Positions 11,261 to 23,385 of a DNA stretch of 60,000 nucleotides are shown in pieces. The DNA lies in the NCBI GenBank assembly GCA_950295325.1, contig OX485804.1, positions 17,672,001 to 17,732,000 on the forward strand. The letters run 5' to 3'. Within the stretch, counting starts at the first letter, position 1. Each line of letters starts with the position of its first letter. The position numbers and the translations under genes were made by a program. Under the pieces are notes generated by a model. That model saw only the letters and a list, made by a program, of their open reading frames with translations, had not been told where the DNA came from and did no database searches. The stretch comes from Polytrichum commune. Its lineage: Eukaryota; Streptophyta; Polytrichopsida; Polytrichales; Polytrichaceae.

Positions 11261-11820
11261 CAGTTACTCAAAAAACATTACCCCGGACATTGTCTTGACT
11301 ATGAGCCATTGACTACTTGCCAAGCTTTTGAGCTTCACAACTAATTTAAAGGATGTAATCAAAGTGATAGAAGTCACACACATAGGACTAAATAACACGC
11401 GATTGAGAAACCACAGTGAACCATGAGAGTGGAGATTAGGATTAACAAAGAACAAATGAAGGAATAAAAGACCTAGAGTTGTTCTTAGAATCCTGAATCC
11501 AATGTGATATTAATCCTTATAGACACAAGCTTAATCTTCCTTGAGACCTCGTTCCTTGGATTGTGTCCTTGGGTAAGTTTGAAGCCTAACAAAAAACATT
11601 AACTACAAGAATGGCATGTGAGCTCACAATGACATAGGATAGTGGGACACCCATTACTTGTGTTTTGGTCAATGCATTTTGACCCCCTTTAGGTTGAGAA
11701 CTTGAACTCCAATATCAAATATCAACTTTATTATATGTATAGGTTCCTATTCTATATAATTTGTATTTTTCATGGCCCAAATTCATCCCTTCATCTAATA
11801 GCAAAAATAACTATGTTCAA
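11261..11820. other. Spacer, no gene seen
   Basis: AT-rich spacer; the one short minus-strand frame near 11264-11455 has no recognisable features. Confidence 0.4.
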
Positions 11821-11822
11821 TA

Positions 11823-12251
11823 CAGTCTACCCTCTATAAATGTTAACCCTCGGGAGTGGATCAAAGTTAACATTTATAGAGGTGTTAATAATTGACAATT
11901 ATTTTTTTGAGCAATATACAAATCTTAACATTTATAAATATAAGCAATTGTGAAGAGTCCTTGTGAGAGAATACCATTCATAAAATTGCAAACCCAATCA
12001 AAACTTTATTCAATATCAAGTTTACAAATCACGGGTGAGGTATGAATCAATTGTTCTTTGGTGAGATTCATCTGCATGCACAAATAGAGTCGTTAACATT
12101 TATAGAGTCAAATTTACAAAGAAGGGAGTACCATTTTGTTAACAGTTTACACGTTTAACATTTATAGTGTGCAATATGTGGGGAGTAGAAGAAAGTTAAC
12201 ATTTAGAGAGGGTTAACACTTATAAGTGTAACATTTATAGAGGGTGGACTG
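11823..12251. mobile_element. Tigger-derived MITE, 429 bp
   Basis: Flanked by TA at 11821-11822 and 12252-12253. The left end CAGTCTACCCTCTATAAATG and the reverse complement of the right end CAGTCCACCCTCTATAAATG are inverted repeats closely resembling the ends of the Tigger element at 4455-7304. Inside, a motif close to TTAACATTTATAGAG occurs about six times in direct orientation and once inverted at the left end, as expected for subterminal transposase-binding repeats. It has no coding capacity and would have been moved by a Tigger-type transposase. Confidence 0.8.
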
Positions 12252-12253
12252 TA

Positions 12254-12880
12254 GCTAACCCAACTTAAAAGCTACAACTTTGTGACCATTGTGATCTTCT
12301 TAATTTTAATAAAAATGAATAAATCTTCTCCCATATCTTACTTATGGAGTTGGCTTTGGCATTGAATAGAAAATCCAAAGAACATCTTGTTGATAATGAG
12401 CTCAAAAGGCCTTGACATCAAGGTTAATATGAAAGGTCCATTGGAATGCACCCAAGGCAATTAAGGGATAAGTAAATTATACATTGTTAGGCGAATTATA
12501 CATAATGGGAATGAGAGGCACTCTATGTTATTTTATAGTTGTCCTAAAAACATTGGAGATTGAAAGATTGCCAATTGCAACTTCTTCTCTATGATATGTA
12601 TGTAGTGATAGTACCTACCATGGCTAGTTCACCACTTTGCATGTTGACTTGTAATTTGTTTTTGTGACACATCAACTTTAATATGGGTTTTGTTTAATTT
12701 TCTTTTTTTTACATATGGCACCTCCCTTTTAGGATTACTCAATTAGTAGGGTATGCACATTGGAATCCTTTGTTTGGCTACACTATTTTACTCTATGGAC
12801 ATGTGCGCAATGTGTACAATGTTAAGTTAACCAAATAATTCAATTCAAATGTAGAAATATGGGATCATTAAGTATATTAA
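12254..12880. other. Spacer, no gene seen
   Basis: AT-rich sequence without recognisable genes or repeats. Confidence 0.4.
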
Positions 12881-13370
12881 AAAACCTTGTGGAAAATTTG
12901 GGTTGATGGAATAAAGAAGAAGATGGTGTGGTGGTACTTACATAGCTCTATTCCTTGGATTATTATTTGGAAGGAGAGGATTAATCTTGTTTTCAATCAA
13001 GTGATGTGGCATGAGCTGAAGGTTCATAATGTGGTTTGGGATGCACTCATTTATTATGGTCATGAAGATTTGCAAATCATTGTAGAGGTTCACCATAAGG
13101 CTTTGGCTTGCACTCAACAACACACACTTAAGGGACGTTGAATGAATTCAATTCCAATTGATGTGTTTGGGATATGTTCTCTTGGATGAGCAATTTAAAA
13201 GTCTCTTGAACAAATAGAGTTTTGATTCTTAATGTTGTGTTGTAAACTCTTAGTGGGGACCTGGTTTTGGAGAACCCCCCCCCCCTTCCCTTTAGTGGTT
13301 GTAATTTTTCCTTATAGTATGTAGTCATTGAATTTGCTAAATTTGTACCAAAAATAAATAAAAAATATGA
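12881..13370 (+). mobile_element. LINE 3' end (reverse-transcriptase ORF tail)
   Basis: The frame from about 12887 reads WKIWVDGIKKKMVWWYL, then IPWIIIWKERINLVFN, then VWDALIYYGHED. This resembles the C-terminal region after the reverse transcriptase in plant non-LTR elements, where an IW-KERN-FN motif is typical. The frame ends at 13141. It is followed by a non-coding tail with a C11 tract (13275-13285) and an A-rich end near 13352-13366, in the position of a poly-A tail. The upstream ORF2 is missing, so this is a 5'-truncated or decayed copy. Confidence 0.5.
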
Positions 13371-16082
13371 ACTTTATCTTAGCAAAGCCTTGAACCATAT
13401 CACATTACATCATATATAAGCATAATTATGTACAAACCTAGAAAGTAATAATCCTCAAGGGTTCACCCTCCCCTCTACCTTTTGGTTGGACTAGGCCAAA
13501 AGCGCACCAATTTTTTGAATTTATTATTATCTTTTTATTATAATGACATAGAATTTTATACAAAGCATTATATGTGTCACATATTATCATAAGAATGATA
13601 TTTAATGTGTTTAATTTTTAATTTGAATTTCTATCAATTAAAATAATTTATTAATAATGACATGGAATCGAGTAATGGTATTTTCCATTCCCAATTCAAA
13701 CATTTTAAAGGTTGATATTATTGATAGTCAATCTAGTTCTCACAATTTTAACAGTTGGTAGGACCTTCATAAACTTTCAATATTGAAATTAATTTGAATT
13801 ATAATTTAGTTTAGACTAGTGACATATACATGGTTTGCCTCAAATTTAGTGACTTCTCATAATTAAAATATGTCACACTTAATCAACACATATGTATAGT
13901 GATGTTGATGACCAACCTTATGGACAATACACTTTGAAATTTCACTTATGTTTAAAACCTAGTTCATGAATTAGGTAACATTTTCTATCAATGAACTTAT
14001 TTACAAGACCTTAAGTGGGTGACGCATTGTGTCAAGTTGCTTTACAATCTCATTGCTAACCCCCACATTGTAATCATCATAGGAATAAGAGGCGCTTTAC
14101 TTAACCACACTTGGAAAACTGGAAGATTCACATAGATCATCATTTATAATTCAAGATATTGATAGAAACATACATCACATATGTACACATATATAAACTT
14201 AGTTCTCGAAGAAGCAAGCGTGTATCCTCCTCTTTTAGTAGCTTCTTCGATTTGTTGTTATATAGTCCCTTGGTAGCGTCCATCTTCTAAAGGATAGCAT
14301 TGCATCTTGTATTATAACATGGGAAACCCACACACAATGTATGGTCAATGTGCACTCATTCATAATGATGTAGCCCATTGAAGTCATAAATTGTTTTGGT
14401 TGTTTAAGAGGTTGCTTGTCCCCTTTTCCATTATATATTTGCAAGACACTTGAAGCACAAATGAGTTTTTTTGACTTAATTGAAATGTAAGTCCATCACT
14501 TGAGGAGCACCTTTGAGGACAATTTTCATCTTTTAAAACTGAGAACAAAAATAAAAATGAAATGAATGGTTCCATCAAATAAAAAAAATAAACCACTTAG
14601 GTGCCTAGGGTTGGGCTTAGGAGGAAGACAAGAATTGTAGGGAATACCGGTGAAGTTCACTTTAATAAGCTAAAGGAAAGTGAATGGCAAAGGGCCCATA
14701 GTACTTGCTTGAACCCTAACACATTTATTTTTAAAAATTTTCATTAGAACTCGTAGTAGGAAGAAAGGGGCCTAAGTGTTTTGTTGTACCTTGGAACTTA
14801 GTTGTTAAACAAAAAGAAAATACAAAAAGCACGTCACAATAAGATACAAACTCAATTAAGTTAGAAATTCTTTTGTTTTGTTTGGCAAAATGTTTGAAAC
14901 CCTTCCACAATTTGTTTACATTACATTTGTGTGCAAACAAGCTTTTGTAACTGAATATATTTTCATTCATCATAAGAGTGAGGAGCAACTTTGAATATAC
15001 ATATGCACTTGGCTCCCAGATTTTTTTTCCTCTTCTTTCTTAAACGAATTAAAAAAACAAAACAAAACAAATGGATGATAGTATTGAAGAAAAGAAATAC
15101 ACCATGCATGCATTAAAGTTGGACTTAGGAGGGAGACCATAAAAAACACATGCAACCAAGTATATAGACGTCAACATACTAATCCATGGCTATCTTTAAT
15201 GTGTTGCTATGGTTGGTGTGTGTGAGAGATTGGAGTGATTCAAACCTATGTCATTTCCACCTCTATAAAATCTCTCACCCATGCTAACTACCTAATCCTG
15301 AGGGATATGATGGAAGCCTATGTTTCTTTTCTTGTTCACAATGAAAATGTTTTTGATTGTTGCCTTGTCATTGTTAGTATCAAAAAATTTCACAAAAATT
15401 GGGAACATGGTGAATATCATGCACCATATAGATCATGTTCATGAAATATTCATGCAATGTAAAATTGGAATATTGGCAGAGTTAAAGTTAAATTGCTAGA
15501 TCACCTTAGTACATATTACCCAAGGTTAACTTCATTGCCATAAGTTAGTTGGCATATCAAAGACAAGTATGAAAACTATGCTTGAGAGATTGAAACACAC
15601 CTTGATAAATTGTATATGCAATTGATTAGCATGTTCGATACTTTAGTGCCCTAATGCTAAGTTTTTGAGGTGACACATGGGATATTGTAGAGGTTTTGAC
15701 TAATATAAGAGGGACACGCGCTCAACTTTTGAATTGATTTGTGTTGGCCTTGATTATCAACTATAGAAATTGAGACATATGGATTAACTTGGAGGGTAGA
15801 GGATGTGCATAAGAGTGTCTTCACTGCATCCCTCTCGAATATCCTTTGAAATGATTGGTAGAAGGGTTGTTGGCTCCTTAGGTGGCAAGTTCTCAATTTT
15901 TTTGAAAAGCCACAAGATAACAAAACTTTCTAGAACTAAAAAGCCCCACAATCCTAAACCAAGATCATAAACACGTTAATCTCTCAAAATACATCATGTC
16001 TTGTGTTTATTGGAGTTGAAATTGCAAATGTTCATGAGGATAGCATTATGTTAGTTGGAAGGTGATATGAAATTCTTGTAGG

Positions 16083-16084
<2 letters not shown>
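13371..16084. other. AT-rich spacer, no gene seen
   Basis: About 2.7 kb of AT-rich DNA. Short minus-strand frames at 14235-15155 and 15657-15923 show no conserved motif. I see no recognisable repeat boundaries. Confidence 0.4.

Positions 16085-16123
<39 letters not shown>
16085..16123. repeat. (TC)19 microsatellite
   Basis: A near-perfect TC dinucleotide run of about 39 bases. Confidence 0.9.
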
Positions 16124-16128
<5 letters not shown>

Positions 16129-17234
16129 GCTCATTAAACTCTTTGTGTTCAAATGAATGATACAGAAAGGGTAGATTGGGATGCAAATAAAGTCAATTAG
16201 TACAATATTTTTGTGTGGCTCAATTTGGTTTGCTCAATGTGACTCAATATTTTTAAATAATGTTACATTCAATTTGACTAATTAGGTTCTTGTAATTTAT
16301 GATATGGCATGACTAAAAATCATTTAGTAAAAATTGGATAATAATATCCATAGAAGAACATTTTATATTTTCACAATTGTAACAATACCAAATATTCATG
16401 TGCAACTGGTAGTCCATATTTACATGTTGCATGTAATGAAAAAAAAAATTCGATAGAAAGATTCATAGTCAAAATGTCACTTTCCAAAATATTGAAGTTG
16501 TTGACAAGTTTTTATAAAAGACATTCATGATATTCAAAAATATGTTAGACCTTTTGAAGTGCCACAATTAAACCAAATGTACTAGATATTAATATCTAAT
16601 TATAAACACACATTCCTTTGATATTGTGTAGGACTTTGCACTTAAAGGGCACTCAAAATGTTATGTATTCCACATGAGATATTCACTCCTTATGTGTGCT
16701 TTGACTAATTTGTAACTTCATTAAGATTTTTTCATACTACTCATAGACTGTCAAATTTCTTTCTCTTAGATCGTCTCTTGGGACATCATTTCTTTGTCTT
16801 TGTCTTTTTTTTATTTTTTATTTTAGGTCGTTTCTTATTGTTCCTAGTTGATACAGTTGCTCCCATTTCCCCAATGACATGGACGTTCCATTCTCCTTGC
16901 ATCTAACTTGCATTCCAAATCAAGAGCTCATGCAAACTCAAGGTCAAGTTTCCAAAAAGCCCAAGAACATACTTAGCTCGGGGTTTGGACTTGGGTTCTA
17001 TTCCAAGCTCATGTCACTCTTGTATGAGGTTCGACACAACAAAACCCAATTCCAAACCGAAGTTGATCATGTGACATCATTCCTTAATCTCAAAAAAATT
17101 GGGTTCCTCTTTCCTATGAATCTTTTAAGAAACTAAGTTGAGCTTACTTAAGTCGTGGGCCTTCTTGGGTATTCAACCGATGGATGATGTGGATGAACAA
17201 CTGGGATGAGGACGTGTCATCCATCCATCCATCC
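16124..17234. other. Spacer, no gene seen
   Basis: AT-rich spacer. The + frame at 16879-17136 has no recognisable domain. A short (CCAT)n run lies near 17218-17235. Confidence 0.4.
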
Positions 17235-17350
17235 ATGTATCAGTGTCCCGGGAGTTTTGAGCACAATCTGTCCAAAACCTAGTGTTTCCAAGTCCAAGAT
17301 CACATGTTGTGATCTTTCAGATTTTCTTTATTGGCTCTGTCTGTAGGACA
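17235..17350 (+). repeat. CCGGTT-family fragment
   Basis: The segment with CCTAGTGTTTCCAAGTCCAA, GTGATCTTTCAG and TTTTCTTTATTGG matches the first half of the copy at 27738-27960. The second half is absent. Confidence 0.5.
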
Positions 17351-17464
17351 GAGACTATGCAGCGACTTTTCTGTTTCAAGAGCAAATTTCCTAATCACTT
17401 TGTGTTCACACTTGGACGTTTCTTGTTCTTGCTATTTTTGATCCATTTGATTTAATGTGGATGT

Positions 17465-17488
17465 TATATATATATATATATATATATA
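17465..17488. repeat. (TA)12 microsatellite
   Basis: Alternating TA run. Confidence 0.9.
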
Positions 17489-17499
17489 GTTAATCGAGG

Positions 17500-17804
17500 A
17501 GGAGGCTTATAGCCTCTTCCCGAAATGCCGCCCTGTGGGGTGGCCACGTCACCTCAATCTTTTTCGGAATTCGTTGGTCTACCCAACGAACAACGGATGG
17601 CGACGAGAGTGGGTCCCCAGCGGCGAGTTTTGTGCCCCGAGAGCAGGAGGAAGAAGAGGGCGGGCGTCACCCATGTTTGTTCCTACGTTTTTGCCCAACG
17701 ATTTTTTTGGTTTGGTGGTTGGGTGCATTTTAGGAACCGACAGGTTGTGGTGGTGGTGGTGATGATGGTGTGCTTATGGTTTTGCAACCTGTCATCCTTA
17801 TAGT
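17500..17804. other. Small GC-rich island, no recognised gene
   Basis: A GC-rich stretch in AT-rich surroundings. An ATG at 17525 opens a 92-codon frame with no recognisable domain and a Val/Met-rich end produced by a GTG repeat at 17746-17763. It also contains an 8-bp inverted repeat (TTCGTTGG ... CCAACGAA near 17569-17589). This may be a decayed gene end or part of a transposon. Confidence 0.3.
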
Positions 17805-18010
17805 TTCTCCTAAAATGTATTGAAAAATCCTAGTTAATTAAGTATAGTTATTTTGGTAGCTTCAATCGTTGACCCGCATTTGAGAAGATGGTGCACAAAA
17901 TCCAAGAAAGTTTTGGTTATAAGTATAGAAAATAGCCATGGGCTGGAATGAGCAAACTGGACAACTATAGTTGTAGTTTTTCATAAAAAATGACAAAGCC
18001 TCATGGTTCT
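17805..18010 (+). repeat. Dispersed repeat family IV, + copy
   Basis: Blocks TATAGTTATTTTGGTAG, TTGAAT/TCAATCGTTGACC, GGTGCACAAAATCCAAGAAA, AATAGCCATGG and GAGCAAA occur in reverse-complement order at 45945-46155. The two copies are thus in inverted orientation 28 kb apart. No open frame. Confidence 0.6.
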
Positions 18011-18041
18011 ACCGTTTCCTTGTTTATGTTAAGTATACTAT

Positions 18042-18229
18042 ATAGATTCCTCTTAAACGAGCAGTAGTGATTTTCCTGAAGTCATGAACTTCAACCGGTT
18101 GTTTCTCAAACTCAACCAATGAACAGGGAGAACTGGCCACTAATTACAGATGAACTGATTGAGTTCGAGAAATGACCGGTTGAAGTTCAAGACTTCAGGA
18201 AAATAACTAGTCCTTTTAGAGGAATCTAT
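18042..18229. mobile_element. Foldback segment of CCGGTT family
   Basis: Arms of about 75-80 bp (from 18042 and ending at 18229) are inverted: ATAGATTCCTCT at the left is matched by AGAGGAATCTAT at the right, and TTCAACCGGTTGTTTCTC by GAGAAATGACCGGTTGAA. The centre is a short spacer around 18120-18150. Each arm matches one half of the family consensus. Confidence 0.65.
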
Positions 18230-18620
18230 GCAGTGCCTTGGGAGATTTTTGGACATAATCAATTGATCTCCTTATGTTTCGAAGTCTAACTGGTTAAATT
18301 TTGACATCTTTTGGGTTTTCTTTATTGAGTTGAGGTATATTCTCTAGATTCCTCTATAATGATGGGTAATTTTTTTCTGAAGTCTTGATGTTCAACCGAT
18401 TGTTTTTTCAAACTCAACGAATTCATTTGTGACTAGCTGCCAGTTCTCCCATTCATTGAATCTGTAGAATATACCTCCAATTACTAAAGGAAAACCAGAA
18501 GATCACAACATGTAGCCGGTTGGACTTGGGAAACACTAGGGTTTTAACCGATTGTGCCCAAAAACCTCCTTGGACACCAACTGGTTCATCTGTAACTATT
18601 AGCGGTCGGTGCTCCCCGTT
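18230..18620 (+). mobile_element. CCGGTT-family copies
   Basis: Immediately after the foldback lie a direct-orientation copy (GGAGATTTTTGGACATAATC ... AGATTCCTCTATAATGATGG ... TCAACCGATTG) and a partial reverse copy (AGATCACAACATGTAGCCGG ... AACCGATTGTGCCCAAAAAC). The stretch is a compound of at least two family members. Confidence 0.6.
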
Positions 18621-18715
18621 CATAGACCTATATGAGAACTTACTTATTATATATTCAGGGAATAAAAGGATGATACAGTATACATATTAATAACAAAAAA
18701 ATATATATCTTTTTA

Positions 18716-20607
18716 TCTTTTGGTTTTGGTTTTGTTTGAGACAAAAGGTCAAAAAGCCAACGCCAATGTTAAAAGAACCAAGGAAAGGTGTTCCCACTTC
18801 AAGAAGGGGGGGGGGGGGGAGAGGGCAGAGCCCCTCGGACACACCACACCCCCACGTAAGAGTAACAAAGGGCCAAGTAACAAGGACCCACCAAGGACAA
18901 CCCCAAGCCACCAAGTAACAAAGCGAAGAGCCAAACAACCTATATATGTTGAGGTTTCCAATTTAAAATGACTCTCATCCTATCCCGTTTGCAGAGGACG
19001 TTCCTAGCCCCTAAGTTTGGTCAAACCCTTTGAGGAAACTTTCAACTGAGTAAACACCAATTTTGACATATTTAACCACCCTATGCCAAGTCACCTAGAA
19101 TACATAATGAGGTCCTCCGACATGGGGTGTTTGACTTTGGACTCATGCCATTGTTCTTGGTTGAACACCTTGTTGCTCAAACATGGATCTCATGGAGCAA
19201 GGTGTCCACTGTGAAGCACTTATCTAAAAGAGGCAATGAGAGGTATTGTTAGGCGCTCACATGAGGGGGTAAAATGGGCCGAGCATCGGAGAACAAAGGT
19301 GGGGTCATCTACGCCCTCAATGTAGAATCTAACTCATTGTCTACGGTGGGTAACAAACACATCATCCTCTAACCTATGCCTCCAAGGGTTCATGATTTCG
19401 GTGGCATGCAAGGTCCGATTTTTTGAATCTAGCATAGTGAGCTTGAATCTAGTATGGGCTTGTTCCATGAGATGAAAGCACAATTCTCAATGTCCCATAT
19501 GTATATATATATATCACCAACTCATTGGATCCCTTTGCAGTAAGTTTCATGAGCCTTGGCGTAGGTAAAACCATTACCAATGAGTTTGAGGCCTACTAAC
19601 CACCAAAGGTTGGAATGATCAACTCCATCAATGAGCAAAGGGGAAGATTGTACACTTCTAGCCATAATCTTCCATGCTTTGTTCATATGAACCCAGACCT
19701 TAGACCCAAAGTAGCTTTGGTGTTGCTTACTTGTGAACCTAATCCAAGCTGACCCCCCCCCCCCCAAAAAAAAAACTTCTTTCTCTTTGAGGATTAAATC
19801 TAGCATTACATGTGAAAACATGGCATTATCTATGATAAATTGGAATGGGAGTAAATTGGTGTGCTCAGGATATTGTGGTCTTCACGCTCTCCTGGTGTTC
19901 TTAATTGGGTATCTTTATGATTTCCTGGAATCCCCAACTTAATGAGTTCAAATGTGGCATGCCCTACAAATGAAAGGTAAGTTATCGTAGTCGACAAACA
20001 CATTTTGAGGTGGGGGAGTTGAGGGCAATGTTTGTCACCCATCCTTTTGTGACATTAATGTTGATGCATAATCATGGGTCTTTCGTTGTATCAATGCCTA
20101 TAATCTCTTCTAGGGTTGCTATGATCGCATATGCTTGATCATGGTGTTCAGAAGAAAGGTTCCTAAGTGAAACCCGTGTGGGGAAAGGTGAGTTGTTGAG
20201 GTTCTCCAATTTAAACTCGGCTTTGCATCATACATGTGCCTCATTTTGACCTAAACAGGGATAGCATGAATGCATTATGAATTGCATCCTTTTCACTACC
20301 CTCATGAAAAGAAGCCTTTGCCCACATTCCTACACAACATGAGCGAACAACCTCTCAACCCCTCATTTACAGTTTGGATCCAAAGCTCCATAGTTTGAGG
20401 AGAGTATTTGGGTCCTAAAAACTTTGCAATCACGAGTTGATCTCTCATAAGTGCAATGCATGCAAGCAACTTCTGAGAGTTCACCTTGAAATGCACAACT
20501 TCCTTTCTAACTAAGAAGGTGCCCAAGTTTCTTTCAATATATGCTAGAAGGATTTCACCACTTTGTGCCCTCAAGGGTTGAGGGCATCCTCTTACGTGGC
20601 TTGGCAT
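18716..20607 (-). mobile_element. Eroded LINE (non-LTR retrotransposon), minus strand
   Basis: Three parts occur in the right order on the minus strand. First, 20607-20302 encodes a DUF4283-like ORF1 segment with DQLVIAKFLGPKYSPQTMEL followed by RGCSLMLCRNVGKGFFS. Second, near 20010-19925 the frame VDYDNLPFICRACHI resembles the zinc-knuckle region that follows DUF4283. Third, 19821-19522 carries an RT C-terminal segment, LWWLVGLKLIGNGFTYAKAH then CKGIQ, with a stop where Trp is expected before VGDIY. The 3' end at 18830-18716 has the GGTTCTTTTAACATTGGCGT pattern of the S1-type tails. Stops, frameshifts and large deletions make it dead. A G14 tract lies at 18806-18819. Confidence 0.6.
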
Positions 20608-20610
20608 GCA

Positions 20611-21699
20611 TCCGCTAAAAGTTTAGTAATGCTATTTGCCATTTCCATGTCATGCCTATGAGCCTCTCCCGAAATGCACCGGCCTCTCTCCTCTAGTATT
20701 GAGTTGAATGTGGTCTACTCCCAAAGCACGCCTTCCCAACGAATGTCTCCATCTCAACTTGCTCCTTAATCCACCGACTGCCTTATGGTTGCAAGTTGTT
20801 CGAGGAGCCTGAATCTAGATATGAGATATAGATTTTGTTCATTAAATTGAACCTTAATGTTGCCCTTCCAACCAATATCCATGGTCTCAGGGCTTAGGAA
20901 ATGTGTGTATCCTTATTACGATCTATGGGATGCACAACAACCCGAGAAGGCAAAGTTCTTGAGAAAGGTAGATGCTAGTTTTGGCGGGAGTTGCACCCCT
21001 TCTTTCTACGGCGAGCCATCTTGGCCCCGACTATGTATAGTCTATAAGGCCCTTGTTACACTAGGGATCGAGTTGAGAGCTAGGATTGAGCAAGTGAAGT
21101 TTTGAAGTAGCAAAGGTGGTACTCACATAATGATGATGAATCAACCAAATTGGGGAAGAGTCCAAGCATCTTTGGGGGTGGGCTACCCTATAGGTTGTAG
21201 CTTGGGAATACAATAGAACTAATGACTAGAGCCATGCATGCTATTTGGGGCTCGCTATGTAGCTAGGACACCTATCTATGTACACAACTAATAAATTGTG
21301 ATGTTGTTAGAAACTACACATACTTCTAAGTTCTTACATGTACACAACATGTACATTTCCCTTCATGCCCTATTGGGCTTATAAGAATTTACTAATAGTT
21401 AAGTTGTAGGCCTTTGGGGCTTTGCCGATTGTGTGATTGGCCCACTATATTTGGCGTCACGATTGCCTTGAACATGCTCCCAATGCTAATGAGAGAATGA
21501 TCAATTTCCAACTTCCTTCCTAAATGCATGTATATATGGCATTGGGAACGATGCATGTTGCCTTTGCTTCATATTGGGCATTATGATGATATGTTAATAG
21601 TTAATGTAGGTTGGGATTGGAGGGTCACAACCCGCCTCTTTGAGATGGGCCCCTCCACACTTGCCAAGGTAAAGGGAGTCTTAGAAAAGCTGGGATTAT
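20611..21699. other. Spacer, no gene seen
   Basis: The open frame at 20857-21105 has no recognisable domain. No clear repeat ends are visible. Confidence 0.4.
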
Positions 21700-22260
21700 G
21701 ATGGAATGGAATGAAATGAAATGAGATTGATATTGTAGACCGGGAGGTCAAAAGGCATATTATGGGACTAAAAGAACATCAGGAGTGGTGTCAAACTGGT
21801 TGTTTCCCTAGAGTGGCGGAGTGCGGCAATTTCCGTGATTGAGGTAGAGGCTAATATCGGCTTGACGGTCCAATTGAAAGAAAGGTTTGAGACTCCTAAT
21901 ACTGCAATTTTAAAAAGTGATCAATACTTATCCCTAGTGGAGTTACATAGGGGACACTCTAACAAAAATCGTGCCACACTTCCAAGTACACTAAAAGAGC
22001 AAAGTAGCATGATCTATTATCCCTAGAGTTAGGAGTAGTCGACCACCGCCCAATTTCGATGGCAAGTCTATGATTTTTGTTTGATTCATCTCAAACGGAT
22101 TCTACCACATCGGTACATGTGCAATTAGGTTGCCTTTGCGAATAGCTTGCCTTATGCAACCTACCTCGGGTCAAAATCAACATACAGAAACTCATAACTT
22201 ACTTCCTTGTCAGTCCAAGAACCACCATAGAAGACACAACTCATGTATCTTGTTACTATG
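21700..22260 (+). repeat. Dispersed repeat family R, copy 1
   Basis: Shares ordered blocks with 29650-30310: a GAAATGAAATGA run, GGGACTA...ACATCA, CCCCTAGAG...GAG-GTG, AATAT-GGCTTGAC, and TGTGCAATTAGGTTGCCT followed by GGGTCAAAATCA. No open frame is conserved. Confidence 0.55.
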
Positions 22261-22344
22261 GAAACACAAATCCAAAACACTTTGGAGTATCGATAACTTA
22301 GCGTGGGACATATGAGTGTAGATCAGTTGGCAGTTTATGTATTA

Positions 22345-22422
22345 GGTAATCGTTTTATTGGAACCGGTTATCGGTGCAGAATCGGTTCTGCACCGATGAC
22401 CGGTTCCAATAAAACGATTACC
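22345..22422. repeat. Near-perfect hairpin, 39-bp arms
   Basis: Positions 22345-22383 and 22384-22422 are reverse complements at 37 of 39 positions. One difference is a U-G pair in the stem when read as + strand RNA; the other lies in a TCGG tetraloop. The arm starts GGTAATCGTTTTATTGGAAC and includes AACCGGTT-type motifs that also recur nearby (22429-22436, 22607-22613). The match stops outside the arms. It may be a small-RNA precursor, a foldback element or a palindromic replication product. Confidence 0.75.
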
Positions 22423-22619
22423 GGACGGAACCGGTTGGCCGCTTTGTTGAGCCGCGCAAGTGACCTAAACAGTGGGTCGCTTGTCGTCTTCTTCAACATA
22501 TCCGATTTAGATGATCATAACCGGCTGGGATGTCGAGGTTATCGTCTGCAAACCTGTGTGCTCAGAGCCAATCGTGTAGTGCCACCTCGGCGAAACAAAG
22601 CAGCCAACCGGTTACGACA

Positions 22620-23177
22620 TTGATTACATGGTCGACTCATCTTTTACTTGCTGGAATATACATACACTGCGTTTGATTGTGGTTTTCACTGGGAGAATAG
22701 TGGTGGTGGGGGGGCAGGCAGCTCCAAAATAGGAGGGAGTGACATGGGGACAAATTTATATGCGCGGGGAGAGGGCAGTAAATTAAGTAAGTGCGTACAA
22801 GGCAGTGAGGGATTGATGATAGTATCCCACTTGCCTGCAGCAGGGAGGGGAACACAAAGATCTGCGTCCACCCAGTGTGGAGAGGCAATGAAGGGGGCGG
22901 AGGAGCTCGTAAATGGGTGCGCTGGGGTTGCATATCCAGCGAGCGTCCGACCCCAGGGCGCCCTGCCTAACTGTTGTGGTGTCCCGGGGGAAAAGGCCGC
23001 CACGTGGCCCCTGCTCTGCTCGGTGGCCTCTCCTTGTTTTTTCCTGCTGTCCCGAGTCCCTGGAGCGACTCAAACTGGCTATGGTGGTGCCAGACGGCCA
23101 GGGCTGCGAAACGTGGGTGGGTGCCCTCCGTATCCACCCCCCCAGATTCTGCCTCCCTCCCTCCTTCAGTCGCTCGT
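22620..23177. other. GC-rich island with long antiparallel open frames
   Basis: An isolated GC-rich block. A + frame covers 22648-23289 and a - frame covers 22783-23412, but the + frame starts at CTG, not ATG, and neither contains a domain I recognise. The + translation is Gly/Pro-rich with little sign of conserved structure. It may be a promoter-like or non-coding region; I do not annotate a gene. Confidence 0.35.
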
Positions 23178-23385
23178 AATCGGTCAAAATTCTAGCGTTC
23201 CCCACCCCCATACGGTTCCATGTGATTCTTCCATGGGGGTGGGTTTCTTTAGTAAATGTTTGCGAGGTACATTCTACAGATTCCTCTGAAATGATTGCTG
23301 ATTTCCCCAAAGTCTTCCACTTCCACTTCTGTCGGTTATTTCTCAAACATTTGTAACTAGCAAGCGGTTCTCCCCGTTCATTGCA
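23178..23385 (+). mobile_element. CCGGTT-family copy
   Basis: Runs from AATCGGTCAAAATTCTAGCG through ACAGATTCCTCTGAAATGAT, a CAAAGTCTTCCACTTCCA block and AAGCGGTTCTCCCCGTTCAT, the order seen in the 27.7-kb copy. Confidence 0.6.

Noticed and set aside
22648-23289. 213-codon frame as a gene
   Set aside because: It starts with CTG, has no recognisable domain and lies in a GC-rich block where open frames arise by chance. Kept only as a finding.
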